Below, piece by piece: positions 25,819 to 35,029 of a stretch of DNA of 64,000 nt. Source of the DNA: Amycolatopsis anabasis (GTDB lineage Bacteria > Actinomycetota > Actinomycetes > Mycobacteriales > Pseudonocardiaceae); contig NZ_VTHK01000042.1 of assembly GCF_009765355.1 (NCBI RefSeq), positions 18,950 through 82,949 of the forward strand. Direction: 5' to 3'. Position 1 is the stretch's first letter. Each line of letters opens with the position of its first letter. The notes beneath the pieces were generated by a model, which worked only from the letters and a program-made list of their open reading frames with translations, was not told where the DNA came from and searched no databases. The position numbers and the translations under genes are program-made.

Positions 25819-27234
25819 GTGGCCCGCATCGGCGTGATCAGTATTTCCGATGGCCGCGACCATGTGCACGCGCGCAACGCGGAGTTCATCCGGTCCAAAC
25901 AGGACGGCCTGGTGAACACCCTGCGGTCGGCGGGGCACGAGGTCGTCGTGGGTGCGGACGCGGTGGCGACCAACGCCCTGGCCACGTCGGTTTCGCGCCA
26001 GGTGGCGGCGGCCGACGTGGACGTGACGATCTTCTACTACGCGGTCTGGAGCTTCCCGCACTTCACCATGCTCGCCGCGGACGCCACCCGTAGCCCGATC
26101 ATCCTGGTGGCCAGCACGGATCCGACCGAGCCCGGCCTGGTGGGCATGCTCGCCGCGGGCGGCGCGCTGGACCAGATCGGCCGCACGCACACCCGGCTCT
26201 GGGGCGCGCCGGACGACGCGGAGCTGGCCGCGAAGGTCGGCGTGCACGCGCGGGCCGCGGCGGCGGTGGCCTCGTTGCGCGGTTCGACGTTCGGCCGGTT
26301 CGGCGGCCGCCCGATGGGGATGAACACCGCGGTCGCCAACACCGACCAATGGATGCGGCAGTTCGGCGTCGACGTCGAGGAGATCGACCAGTACGAACTC
26401 GTGCTGCGCGCGGAGCGGGCCGACGCGACGGAGGCGGCCAAGGCCCGGGAGTGGATCGAGTCGCACGCCGCCGGGGTGCACTACGACGGCAAGAAGCTCA
26501 CCCCGGAACTGCTGGAGCGGCAGATCCGGTCGTACCTGGCCATCCGGGACATCATCGCGGAGCGGAACCTGGACTTCTCCGGGATCAAGGGGCAGCCCGA
26601 GCTGACCGAGCACTTCGCGACCATGGACGTCACCGAGGCGTTCCTGAACGATCCCTACGACTGGAACGGCCCGAAGGACGTCCACGTCACCGCCACCGAG
26701 GCGGATATGGACGGCGCGCTGACCATGCAGCTGTTCCACAAGATCTCCGGCGATCCGGTGCTCTTCGCCGACGTCCGCCACTACCACGCCGGCCGCGACA
26801 TCTGGGACCTGTGCAATTCCGGGCAGCACGCCACCTGGTACGCGGCCCGCAGCGACGACCCGGCGGAGAACCTGGCGAAGGTGAACTTCTACCCGGAAGT
26901 GTTCTTCTTCCCCGCCGGTGGCGCCTCGGTCCAGCACATCGCCGCGCCGGGGCAGATGACGCTGGGCCGGTTGACCCGCGAGGCGGGGGAGTACCGGCTG
27001 CAGCTGATGCTCGGCGAATTCGAAAGCTACGACGAGGCCACGAACAACGAGCTGGTCCAGCAGTCCACCCCGGAGTGGCCGCACGCGTTCGCCCGCCTCG
27101 ACGCGCCCGGCGAGCTGTTCCTGTCGAAGTTCGGCGCGAACCACATCCACGCGATCCCGGGTGACCGGCGCGCGGAGCTGCGCGCGGTCGCGGACTTGCT
27201 CGGCGTGCGGCTCGACGAGTGGTCGCGTGGCTGA
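25819..27234 (+). CDS. L-fucose/L-arabinose isomerase-family enzyme
   Basis: A 471-residue ketol isomerase-type protein. The N-terminal domain has the Rossmann-like pattern VARIGVISISDGRDHVHARN. The family's catalytic-domain elements include DLDFSGIKGQPELTEHF and GDPVLFADVRHYH, with a conserved HIHAIPG near the C-terminus. Such enzymes convert an aldose to a ketose with Mn2+. The sugar is not certain: L-fucose, L-arabinose and relatives are all possible. I chose GTG 25819, behind GGAGGA and after the operator. Its last eight bases overlap the FGGY kinase gene. Confidence 0.83.
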   Translation: MARIGVISISDGRDHVHARNAEFIRSKQDGLVNTLRSAGHEVVVGADAVATNALATSVSRQVAAADVDVTIFYYAVWSFPHFTMLAADATRSPIILVASTDPTEPGLVGMLAAGGALDQIGRTHTRLWGAPDDAELAAKVGVHARAAAAVASLRGSTFGRFGGRPMGMNTAVANTDQWMRQFGVDVEEIDQYELVLRAERADATEAAKAREWIESHAAGVHYDGKKLTPELLERQIRSYLAIRDIIAERNLDFSGIKGQPELTEHFATMDVTEAFLNDPYDWNGPKDVHVTATEADMDGALTMQLFHKISGDPVLFADVRHYHAGRDIWDLCNSGQHATWYAARSDDPAENLAKVNFYPEVFFFPAGGASVQHIAAPGQMTLGRLTREAGEYRLQLMLGEFESYDEATNNELVQQSTPEWPHAFARLDAPGELFLSKFGANHIHAIPGDRRAELRAVADLLGVRLDEWSRG

Positions 27235-28723
27235 TCTGCTGCTGGGCATCGACATCGGGACCTCGAGTTCCAAGGGGGTCCTGGTCGATCCGGACGGAAC
27301 GATCGTGGCCCGTGCCAGCCGGGCCCACGAGACGTCGTACCCGCATCCGGGCTGGGTGGAGCACGACGCGGAAACCGTGTGGTGGCAGGACTTCCTGGCG
27401 CTCACCCGGGAACTGGTGCCGGCCGCCGAGGGGCGGCGGATCGCCGGGCTCGCGGTGTCCGGGATCGGTCCGGTGCTGCTGCCGGCGGACGCGGACGGGC
27501 GTCCGTTGCGCCCCGCGATCCTCTACGGCGTGGACACCCGCGCGGCCCGCGAGATCGCCGAGCTGAACGGGGAACTGGGCGCGGAGTCCATTGTGGAGCG
27601 CGGGGGCACGCCGCTGTCCTCGCAGGCGGTCGGCCCGAAGTGGCGCTGGCTGGCCCGCCACGAACCCGAGGTATACCAACGCACGAGCCTGTTCCTGATG
27701 GCCAGTTCGTACCTGGTGCACCGGCTGACCGGCGAGTACGTGCTGGACCACCATTCGGCGAGCCAGTGCGACCCGATGTACGACCTGCGCGCCGCCGATT
27801 GGGCGGCCGACTGGGCGGAACTGGTCGCCCCGGGGATCGCGCTGCCCCGCCTGGCCTGGCCGACCGAGGTGGTCGGCACGGTCACCGCCCGGGCGGCGGC
27901 GGAAACCGGCCTGCCGCAAGGACTTCCGGTCACCGCGGGCACGGTCGACGCGTGGGCCGAGGCGGCCAGCGTGGGCGTCACCGATCCCGGCGACACCATG
28001 GTGATGTACGGGACGACGATGTTCCTGATCCAGGTGCTCGCCGATCCGCGGCCGCATCCGGGGCTGTGGACCACCCGCGGCGCTTTCCCCGGCACCTACT
28101 CGCTCGCCGCCGGGATGGCCACCTCGGGCGCGATCACCGACTGGCTGCGCAAACTCGTCGGCCGGGACTTCACCGAACTGGTCGCCGATGCGGCCAAGGC
28201 CCCGGCGGGCAGCCGCGGCCTGTTGCTGCTGCCGTACTTCGCGGGCGAACGCACCCCGTTGTTCGATCCGGACGCCCGCGGCGTCATCGCCGGGCTCACC
28301 ACGGGCCACGGGGTGGGGGAGCTGTACCGGGCGGCGCTGGAAGGAATCGCCTACGGGGTGCGGCACAACCTGGAGGCGATGAGCGCTTCCGGTGGTGCCG
28401 CGCGCCGGTTGGTCGCGGTGGGCGGGGGCACCCAGGGCGGCCTGTGGACGCAGATCGTGAGCGATGTGACCGGGGCCGAGCAGCAGGTCCCGGCGGAGAC
28501 GATCGGCGCCGCGCTCGGCGACGCCCTGCTCGCCGGGGTGGCGACCGGGCTGGAACCCGATGTCGCGGCCTGGAACCCGGTCGCCACGACGGTCCGGCCG
28601 GATCCCGAACGAACCCCGTTGTACGACGAGTTCTACGCGCGGTACCGGGAACTCTATCCGTCCACTGTGGACGTGGCGCACTTCCTGGCCGAGCAGCAGC
28701 GGGCGGCGGACCAGGCGGGGTGA
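27227..28723 (+). CDS. FGGY-family carbohydrate kinase
   Basis: A 498-residue sugar kinase of the xylulokinase/ribulokinase class. The phosphate-1 loop LLGIDIGTSSSKGVLVD is at the N-terminus, a TVDAWAEAASVG region holds the catalytic Asp, MYGTTMFLIQ follows, and the adenosine loop (RRLVAVGGGTQGGLWTQIVSDV) is at about 400. It should phosphorylate the ketose made by the isomerase, whose gene it overlaps by eight bases. No aldolase or epimerase is encoded nearby, so the downstream step lies elsewhere. Its stop overlaps the start of the MFS pseudogene (GTGA). Confidence 0.9.
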   Translation: MADLLLGIDIGTSSSKGVLVDPDGTIVARASRAHETSYPHPGWVEHDAETVWWQDFLALTRELVPAAEGRRIAGLAVSGIGPVLLPADADGRPLRPAILYGVDTRAAREIAELNGELGAESIVERGGTPLSSQAVGPKWRWLARHEPEVYQRTSLFLMASSYLVHRLTGEYVLDHHSASQCDPMYDLRAADWAADWAELVAPGIALPRLAWPTEVVGTVTARAAAETGLPQGLPVTAGTVDAWAEAASVGVTDPGDTMVMYGTTMFLIQVLADPRPHPGLWTTRGAFPGTYSLAAGMATSGAITDWLRKLVGRDFTELVADAAKAPAGSRGLLLLPYFAGERTPLFDPDARGVIAGLTTGHGVGELYRAALEGIAYGVRHNLEAMSASGGAARRLVAVGGGTQGGLWTQIVSDVTGAEQQVPAETIGAALGDALLAGVATGLEPDVAAWNPVATTVRPDPERTPLYDEFYARYRELYPSTVDVAHFLAEQQRAADQAG

Positions 28724-29824
28724 GCAGGGCGCGGCTGCTCGGCCATCCGGAGTTCGTCCGGTTCTGGGCGGCCGACATTGCTCGCCGGGGTCCTGGTCGA
28801 CCGGCACCGCCGCCCGGTCCTGATCGGCGCCGATCTCGCCCGTGCCGCGCTGCTCGGACTGATCCCGCTGCTGGCCGTCACCGGACTGCTGAGCATGCCG
28901 GTCCTCTGCGCGCTGGTGGCGGTGTTCGGCGCGCTGTCGCTGGTCTACGACGCGGCGCACCAGTCCTACCTGCCCCGGCTGGTGCCGGCCCCGCTGCTCA
29001 CCGCGGCCAACGCGCGGCTGGAACAGACCAGCTCGGTCGCCCAGACCGCGGGGCCGATGCTCGCCGGGTGGCTGGTCAAGGCGATCGGCGCGCCGGTCGC
29101 GATCCTGGTCGACGCGGCTTCCTACCTGGCTTCCGGGCTGGTGCTCGCCACCCTGCGCACGCGGGAACCGGTTCCCCGGGCGGAATCCCGCGACCTGCGC
29201 CGGGAACTGCGGGAAGGTCTGTCCTGGGTGTACCGGCACCGGATGCTCGCCCCGCTCGCGGTCACCTCGCACGCGTGGTTCCTGTGTACCGGGATGGTCA
29301 GCACGGTCTCGGCGGTTTTCGTCCTCGGCGAGCTCGGCTTCGACGCGGTCGCACTCGGCCTGACCTACGCGCTGGGCGGGGTCGGTGGCGTGCTCGGCGC
29401 CGCGCTGTCCGGACCGGCGACCCGGCGGTTCGGCCCCGGCCGGGCCATCGTCGCTGGGCGCTGGGTGACCCCGGTGGCCTACGGCTTGATCCCGTTGGCC
29501 ACCACCGGGACCGCTGGGCTGGTCCTGCTGTGCGGCGCCCAGTTCCTGTTCGGGTTCTCCATCGGCCTCGACGGCCCCGCGGAGATGGGCTACCGGCAGT
29601 CGGTGACGCCGGACCGGCTGCAGGGCAGGATGAACGCGACGATGCGTTCGCTGAACCGCGGCATGATCGTCCTCGGCGCGCCGCTGGGCGGGGCGCTGGC
29701 CGACGGCCTGGGGAACCGGACCGCGCTCTGGATCGCCGTCACCGGACTGATCGTCCAGGCGATCGCGATCTCCCTGTCACCGCTGCGCCACGCCCGGTCG
29801 CCCGAGGCCGAGTCGGTCGGCTGA
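28720..29824 (+). pseudogene. MFS transporter gene with an internal deletion and frameshift near its 5' end
   Basis: A GTG at 28720, overlapping the kinase stop, opens a frame reading ARLLGHPEFVRFWAADI, the usual cytoplasmic start of MFS drug/sugar exporters. From about 28775 the homologous reading continues in another frame as LLAGVLVDRHRRPVLIGAD, normally the loop after transmembrane helix 2. Roughly 40 codons covering helices 1-2 are missing and the frame changes at the junction. The rest (to 29824) reads as about ten intact helices. A TTG at 28778 could start a truncated product, but without helices 1-2 it is unlikely to transport. Confidence 0.75.
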
Positions 29825-29939
29825 GGCGGGGGCCGTGTGTTCGTCACCACGGCGTGCTGGATATCGTGCGATCTTGGCGGGAGTGAACCACCGCTAACCA
29901 ACCGCACAGCCGATCCCACAGGGTCGTGGAGGGCCGACG

Positions 29940-31358
29940 ATGAGTACAGCAGCCAGCCAGCCGACGGGCGTGGACGACGAGGGTTACCAGCGCGGCCTGA
30001 AGAACCGCCAGATCAGCATGATGGCGATCGGCGGGGCGATCGGCACCGGCCTGTTCCTCGGCGCGGGCGCGGCCATCGAGACTTCCGGCCCGGCGCTGAT
30101 CGCCTGCTACGCCGTGGCGGGCGCGGCCATTTTCATCATCATGCGCGCGCTCGGCGAGTTGCTCATCTACCGCCCGGTGTCCCGGAGCTTCGTCGACTAC
30201 GCCGAGGAGTTCATCGGCCGGTTCGCGGCGTTCACGACCGGCTGGGTGTACTGGCTGATGTGGGTGGTCACCGCGATGGCCGAGATCACCGCGGCCGGGA
30301 TCTACGTGCAGTTCTGGTTCAAGTCGATCCCGCAGTGGGTGACCGCCGCCGTCGTGCTCGGCGTGCTGTTCCTGGCGAACCTGATCTCGGTGAAGATCTT
30401 CGGCGAGTTCGAGTTCTGGTTCTCCATGATCAAGGTGGTCACCATCGTCGGGGCCATCCTGCTCGGCCTGGCCGTGATCATCTTCGGCTTCGGGCCCGCC
30501 GGGGACACCGCGTCCTTCGCGCATATTTGGAACCTGGGCGGGTTCTTCCCGAACGGCGCGGGCAAGGCGCTGCTCGCCCTGCAGAGCGTCATGTTCGCTT
30601 ACCTCGGCGTCGAACTGATCGGCGTGACCGCGGGGGAGGCGAAGAACCCGGAAAAGGTGCTGCCGAAGGCGATCAACAACGTGGTCGTGCGGATCGCGGT
30701 GTTCTACGTCGGCGCGCTGATCGTGCTGCTCTCGCTGGTCAACTGGACCGAGTTCCACGCGGGCAAGAGCCCGTTCGTGAAGGCCTTCGAGACCATCGGC
30801 ATCCCCGCCGCGGCCGGGATCATCAACTTCGTGGTGCTCACCGCCGCGCTCTCGTCCTGCAACTCCGGGATCTACTCGACCGGCCGGATGCTGCGCACCC
30901 TCGCGACCCAGCGCTCCGCGCCGAAGCCGTTCACCAAGCTCTCCTCGCGCAAGGTGCCCGCGAACAGCATTTACGCCTCGGCCGCGGTGATGGCGCTCGG
31001 CATCCTGATCAACGCGGTGGTTCCGGCGAAGGCGTTCTCCTACATCACCAGCGTGGCCACCGTCGGCGTGCTGTGGACCTGGGGCGTGATCCTGATCTGC
31101 CAGCTGCGCTACCGGCGCAAGGTGAACGCGGGCGAGTTGCCCGCGTCGGCTTTCCGGCTGCCGGGCGCGCCCTGGACCGCGTACTTCGGGCTCGCGTTCC
31201 TGCTCCTGGTCGTGGTGCTGCTCGGATTTTCCGAGGACACCCGAATCGCGCTGTACGTGACGCCGATCGTCGGCGTGGTCATCGCACTCGGGTACTTCCT
31301 CGGCGTGCGCCGGAACCAGCCCGCGCAGGCCGAGGAACCCGTCCGCGCGGCCGACTAG
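29940..31358 (+). CDS. Amino-acid permease (APC superfamily, AAT family)
   Basis: A 472-residue proton-coupled amino-acid importer with 12 predicted helices. The first helix has the substrate-binding motif IGGAIGTGLFLGAG. The sequences ALGELLIYRPVSRSFVDYAEEF and FAYLGVELIGVTAGEAKNPEKVLPKAIN are hallmarks of the AAT family (GabP, CycA, AnsP and relatives). Family members take up GABA, D-serine/D-alanine/glycine, asparagine and others; the exact substrate cannot be read. GGAGGG precedes the ATG. Confidence 0.92.
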   Translation: MSTAASQPTGVDDEGYQRGLKNRQISMMAIGGAIGTGLFLGAGAAIETSGPALIACYAVAGAAIFIIMRALGELLIYRPVSRSFVDYAEEFIGRFAAFTTGWVYWLMWVVTAMAEITAAGIYVQFWFKSIPQWVTAAVVLGVLFLANLISVKIFGEFEFWFSMIKVVTIVGAILLGLAVIIFGFGPAGDTASFAHIWNLGGFFPNGAGKALLALQSVMFAYLGVELIGVTAGEAKNPEKVLPKAINNVVVRIAVFYVGALIVLLSLVNWTEFHAGKSPFVKAFETIGIPAAAGIINFVVLTAALSSCNSGIYSTGRMLRTLATQRSAPKPFTKLSSRKVPANSIYASAAVMALGILINAVVPAKAFSYITSVATVGVLWTWGVILICQLRYRRKVNAGELPASAFRLPGAPWTAYFGLAFLLLVVVLLGFSEDTRIALYVTPIVGVVIALGYFLGVRRNQPAQAEEPVRAAD

Positions 31359-31362
31359 CTGG

Positions 31363-32280
31363 TCAGCGCCCGTTCGCGGTCAGGACCCGGGCGGCGCGCA
31401 CGGTGACGACGCCGCGCCACTCGAGTTCGGCGGCGGGGCCCGGCGGTTGCCACGGCACCGTCCAGCCGCCGTCCGCGGCCTGCCCTTCGGCGAGCGCGTC
31501 GAGGTGGGCCTCGACGGCGTCGGCCGGGAACAGCGCGCGTCGCGGATTCTCCGGCTCGGGCGCGAAATCGAGCGGGGTGAGGCCGTATCCCGCGCCCGGG
31601 TAGAGGTGGAAGAAGCTCAGCTCGCCGATCCGCCCGGCGAGCTGAGCGGTCCGCTCGGCGGCCCACGGATCCTCGCCGAGGCTTTCCAGGAACCGCAGCA
31701 CGTTCAGCGCCGCGTGCGCGTCGAACTCGTCCCGATCGAACAGCGCGTCGATCTCCTTGCGGCAGAACGCCTCGGCCGCGTCGAGCCAGGGCGTGGACAC
31801 CTCGAGCAGGCGGAGCCGCGCGACGATGCCGGCCGTGGGGTTGATCCCGGGCGGGAACCGGCCGTCGCCCCAGTGATCGGCCCGCGGACAGCGGGCGATC
31901 GACGGGAACACGATCGGCAGCCCGCCGGTCGGGGCGGCCACCGCGGCCAGGTACGGCTCGACGCTCGCCGCGAACGCCCGGGCCGCATCGCGCACCCGGG
32001 CGTGCCCGCCCGCCGGGGATTCGAGCACCTGTTCCACGGTTTCCAGGGCGAAGTCGACCGCCAGCGGCTGGCTGAGCGGTGCGCGCACATCGGGTTCCAG
32101 GGCGTGGCCCAGCCCGCCGTCGGCATTGCGGTAGGCCGCCAGCGCGTCCAGCACCGCGACCGCGGCCGCCGGATCGTCGCCGGAGAACCACGCCCCGGCC
32201 AGCCGCCGTTCCAGGAGCCGGGCATGGGTGTGCAGGAACTCCTGTGCCCGCAGGATGATGTGACTGTCTGAAGTGGACAT
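31363..32280 (-). CDS. Prenyltransferase/squalene-cyclase-like alpha-barrel protein
   Basis: A 305-residue helical protein with QW-like repeats at both ends (AYRNADGGLGHALEPD near 50-64, EGQAADGGWTVPW near the C-terminus), as in the alpha/alpha-barrel of terpene cyclases and protein prenyltransferase beta subunits. No DxDD or other terpene-cyclase acid motif is present, so a cyclase reaction is unlikely. Function unknown. Convergent with the amino-acid permease, with stops five bases apart. Confidence 0.7.
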   Translation of the reverse strand: MSTSDSHIILRAQEFLHTHARLLERRLAGAWFSGDDPAAAVAVLDALAAYRNADGGLGHALEPDVRAPLSQPLAVDFALETVEQVLESPAGGHARVRDAARAFAASVEPYLAAVAAPTGGLPIVFPSIARCPRADHWGDGRFPPGINPTAGIVARLRLLEVSTPWLDAAEAFCRKEIDALFDRDEFDAHAALNVLRFLESLGEDPWAAERTAQLAGRIGELSFFHLYPGAGYGLTPLDFAPEPENPRRALFPADAVEAHLDALAEGQAADGGWTVPWQPPGPAAELEWRGVVTVRAARVLTANGR

Positions 32281-32328
32281 AGCGGCCAGCCTACGAGCGA
32301 ACCGGGCGCCTCGTCTTGAACGGAACGG

Positions 32329-33009
32329 TCATGGCCTGGCGAAGAACGCTCGTGCGGTCTGCCCGGTCAGCTCGCGGCAGTCCCGGCTCAGGTGCGCCTG
32401 ATCGGCGTATCCGCTCTCGGCCGCGAGCGCGGCGAGGTCGGCGGTGTGGCGCACCGCGGCCAGCGCGCGCTGCAGCCGCGTGACCCGCAGGTAGGTGGCG
32501 GGCCCGTAGCCGACCGCGAGGGTGAACCGCCGCCGGAGTTGCCGCTCGCTCACCGCGATCCCGGACAGCGCCGCGGCCACCCGGGGTGCCCCGGCGTCCA
32601 GGCGCGCGAGCAGCACGCCGACCTCGGGATCGTCCGGTTCGCGAAGGTTGCCCGCGACCACCTCCGCGAGCAGCGACGGGCGCTCGAGCAGCCGTTCGGC
32701 GGCCCGGGCCCCCGGCCGCCCCCACAGGTCCGCCAGGTCGACCCGCTGGTCCCGCAGTTCGTCGGCGGCGACGCCGAGCACGCGCGGGGCGTGGCCGGGC
32801 CGGAAGCGGATGCCGTGCAGGCGCGCGCCGCGCGGCGCCGTGGTGTCCCAGGCGCGGGTGTCCGGCCCGGCGACGAAGACCTGGCCCCCGCCCACCATCA
32901 GGTCGAGGCAGCCGTCCGGGACGATCCGCTTGGCCCCGGACAGCTCGGCCCACCACAGGCAGCGCACGGCCTGGCGCAGGCGCTCGGGTGGCGGGGCTTC
33001 GCGGTACAC
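32329..33009 (-). CDS. AraC-family transcriptional regulator
   Basis: A 226-residue regulator. Residues 1-125 form a DUF6597-like sensor barrel (VRCLWWAELSGAKRIVPDGCLDLM, GIRFRPGHAPRVLG). Residues about 130-225 are the two-helix-turn-helix AraC domain (VAAALSGIAVSERQLRRRFTLAVGYGPATYLRVTRLQRAL, then LAAESGYADQAHLSRD). I chose GTG 33009 because the sensor pattern starts there. It diverges from the MgtC-type gene; no effector is evident. Confidence 0.82.
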   Translation of the reverse strand: MYREAPPPERLRQAVRCLWWAELSGAKRIVPDGCLDLMVGGGQVFVAGPDTRAWDTTAPRGARLHGIRFRPGHAPRVLGVAADELRDQRVDLADLWGRPGARAAERLLERPSLLAEVVAGNLREPDDPEVGVLLARLDAGAPRVAAALSGIAVSERQLRRRFTLAVGYGPATYLRVTRLQRALAAVRHTADLAALAAESGYADQAHLSRDCRELTGQTARAFFARP

Positions 33010-33106
33010 GCCCCCATGATGGCGGGTGGGTCCGACATTTCCGGGGGCGAGGAGGAAGATCACTGGTCCGGGACGGTTTCCTACCGCGACGAGAGGTGGT
33101 TCGTTC

Positions 33107-33871
33107 ATGCGCGAGACGTTGGCCTGGAGCTTCGGCGAGCCGTCGGGTCAAGGCTGGACACAGATCCTCGAGCTGCTCACCGCCCTGGTGCTGTGCTCGC
33201 TGATCGGGCTGGAGCGCGAGCTCAAGCAGAAGAGCGCCGGGCTGCGCACGCACACCCTGGTGGGCCTCGGCGCCGCGCTGTTCCTGCTGGTCAGCAAGTA
33301 CGGCTTCACCGACGTGCTGGCCGAGGGGCGGATCGTGCTGGACCCGTCGCGGGTCGCCGCGCAGATCGTTTCCGGGATCGGGTTCATCGGCGGCGGCCTC
33401 ATCTTCGTCCGCCGGGACGTGGTCCGCGGGCTCACCACCGCCGCCGTGGTCTGGGTGAGCGTCGCCGTGGGCTGCGCCTGCGCCGCCGGGCTTCCACTGC
33501 TCGCCGCGTTCGTCACCGCCGCGCACTTCCTGGTGGTGTACGGCTACCCGCCGCTCATCCGGCTGTTCCGCCGGTCCCGCCCGGCCACCACCGTGATCCG
33601 CGTCAGCTACCGCGACGGCCAGGGCGCGCTGCGGGCCATCCTCGAACTGGCCACGCGATCCGGCTACCGCGTCGAGCAGGTCCGCACCGAGCGCCGGATG
33701 CCCGAGGAGGACGAGGGGTACGGCCGCACCTCGCTGCGCACCGAGCAGGTGATCGACCTGCGGATGCGGTTGCTCGGCCCGCGCACCACCAACGAGCTGC
33801 TGACGGCGTTGTCCGAGCAGCACGGGGTGCTCTCGGTGGACACCGGTGACATCGACGACACCAGCGAATAG
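33107..33871 (+). CDS. MgtC/SapB-family membrane protein
   Basis: A 254-residue protein. Four to five N-terminal helices carry the MgtC signature (SLIGLERELKQKSAGLRTHTLVGLGAALF and VSGIGFIGGGLIF), followed by a C-terminal cytoplasmic ACT-like domain (about 165-250: TTVIRVSYRDGQGALRAIL). Family members modulate Mg2+ homeostasis, P-type ATPases or F-ATPase and aid survival under Mg2+ limitation. GAGAGG precedes the ATG. The leader is too short for an M-box and I see none. Confidence 0.88.
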   Translation: MRETLAWSFGEPSGQGWTQILELLTALVLCSLIGLERELKQKSAGLRTHTLVGLGAALFLLVSKYGFTDVLAEGRIVLDPSRVAAQIVSGIGFIGGGLIFVRRDVVRGLTTAAVVWVSVAVGCACAAGLPLLAAFVTAAHFLVVYGYPPLIRLFRRSRPATTVIRVSYRDGQGALRAILELATRSGYRVEQVRTERRMPEEDEGYGRTSLRTEQVIDLRMRLLGPRTTNELLTALSEQHGVLSVDTGDIDDTSE

Positions 33872-33923
33872 GCGGCGAAAATTCGGTGCCGGGCGGGCGA
33901 AAGCGCGGGTTAGCGTGATCGGC

Positions 33924-34331
33924 GTGGAAAGCAAGCCGTACATCGACAGCCTGGCCTGGATCCTGATCAAGGATCGGAGGTTGTTGTCCGTCCGGACCAC
34001 CGGAAAGCGGAAGTTCTACCTGCCCGGCGGGAAGCGGGAGGCGGGGGAGAGCGATGTCGCCGCGTTGTGCCGGGAGGTCCGCGAGGAGCTCGGGGTGGAA
34101 CTGGATCCGATGAGCTTCAGCCTGTTCAGCGTCCTGCACGAGCAGGCGGACGGGTACGCCGACGGCCGCCGGGTGCACATGACGGCCTACACCGCGCGGC
34201 ATCGGGGTGAACTGCGGCCGGGGCGGGAGATCGCCGAGGCGCGGTGGCTGGCCGCCGCGGATGCCGGGATCTGCCCGCCCGCCGGAAAGCGCGTGCTCAG
34301 CATGCTCAGCGAGGCCCATCGCATCGACTGA
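33924..34331 (+). CDS. NUDIX hydrolase
   Basis: A 135-residue Nudix pyrophosphatase. The Nudix box GX5EX7REUXEEXGU is complete: G-G-K-R-E-A-G-E through REVREELGV, within about residues 42-64, with the metal-binding Glu residues of REVREE. It hydrolyses a nucleoside diphosphate linked to another moiety; the substrate is unknown. The GTG at 33924 lies seven bases after TAGCGT (33911-33916), a plausible -10, so the mRNA may be leaderless; GTG 33915 is possible. Confidence 0.88.
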   Translation: MESKPYIDSLAWILIKDRRLLSVRTTGKRKFYLPGGKREAGESDVAALCREVREELGVELDPMSFSLFSVLHEQADGYADGRRVHMTAYTARHRGELRPGREIAEARWLAAADAGICPPAGKRVLSMLSEAHRID

Positions 34332-34479
34332 ATAGGTGGGGCGGAAGTACGACAAACTGACATCCGAACGAGTGAATATGCCATATCCTTGTAAGCCCTG
34401 GGTAACGAAGGCTGCTCCGTTCGCGAGGAGTAGTCGACGCGCTTGATGGAAGCGCGGTGAGCCGAGAGAAGACCTCACC

Positions 34480-34989
34480 ATGGGTGTTCCTCCTACGGCC
34501 AGAGGGGGCCGGAGTCCGCGACGGCGCGTGCTTCGTTCGCGCGTCCTGTTCGTTGGCGCGATGGCGGTGCTCGCCGCCGGGATCGTCACGATCGCACTGG
34601 TCAGGCAGTCCGGCGTGGCGGATCCCACCGCCCGTTCGCGGACCGAGCCCGGCGCGCCGGCCGTGCAGGCGATGCCCGCCGAACAGGTCGTCGCGCCCGC
34701 GGTCGTGCAACTGGTGACCTACGAGCTGACCGGGCGCGGTCCCGCGCTCAACGTCACCTTCGTCGTGCAGGGTTCGGCGATCGAGCAGTTACGCGAAGTG
34801 ACTACGCCGTGGTCGAAACTGGTTCCCCGGCGGAGCACCGGGCCCGGCACCGACTACGTCACGGTGTCGGCGCAGAACGCCGGGGACGGCGAGCTCGGCT
34901 GCCGGATCATCGTGGACGGGGTCGTGGTCAGCGAGCGGACCACGGTCGGCCGCAACGGCGTGGTGAACTGCGCCAAGCTGATCACCTAG
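34480..34989 (+). CDS. MmpS-family membrane accessory protein
   Basis: A 169-residue protein with a basic cytoplasmic N-terminus, one transmembrane helix (about 22-42: VLFVGAMAVLAAGIVTIALV) and an exported beta-rich domain matching MmpS proteins: VTYELTGRGPALNVTFVVQG, a TTPWSKLVP motif, VSAQNAGDGELGCRIIVDG and a final Cys. In mycobacteria MmpS works with MmpL RND transporters in lipid and siderophore export. No MmpL gene is adjacent, so its partner must be elsewhere. About 148 bp upstream hold no gene. Ribosome-binding site weak (GAGAAG). Confidence 0.8.
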   Translation: MGVPPTARGGRSPRRRVLRSRVLFVGAMAVLAAGIVTIALVRQSGVADPTARSRTEPGAPAVQAMPAEQVVAPAVVQLVTYELTGRGPALNVTFVVQGSAIEQLREVTTPWSKLVPRRSTGPGTDYVTVSAQNAGDGELGCRIIVDGVVVSERTTVGRNGVVNCAKLIT

Positions 34990-35029
34990 CCTCGATACGC
35001 TTCGGAAAGTCGAAGTTGAGGAGTGACTG

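Noticed and set aside
28778..29824. Treating the MFS frame as a complete gene starting at TTG 28778
   Set aside because: It lacks helices 1-2, has no ribosome-binding site, and the missing start peptide is visible just upstream in another frame.
33010..33106. Mg2+ M-box riboswitch before the MgtC-type gene
   Set aside because: The 97-bp space is too short and lacks the conserved M-box elements.
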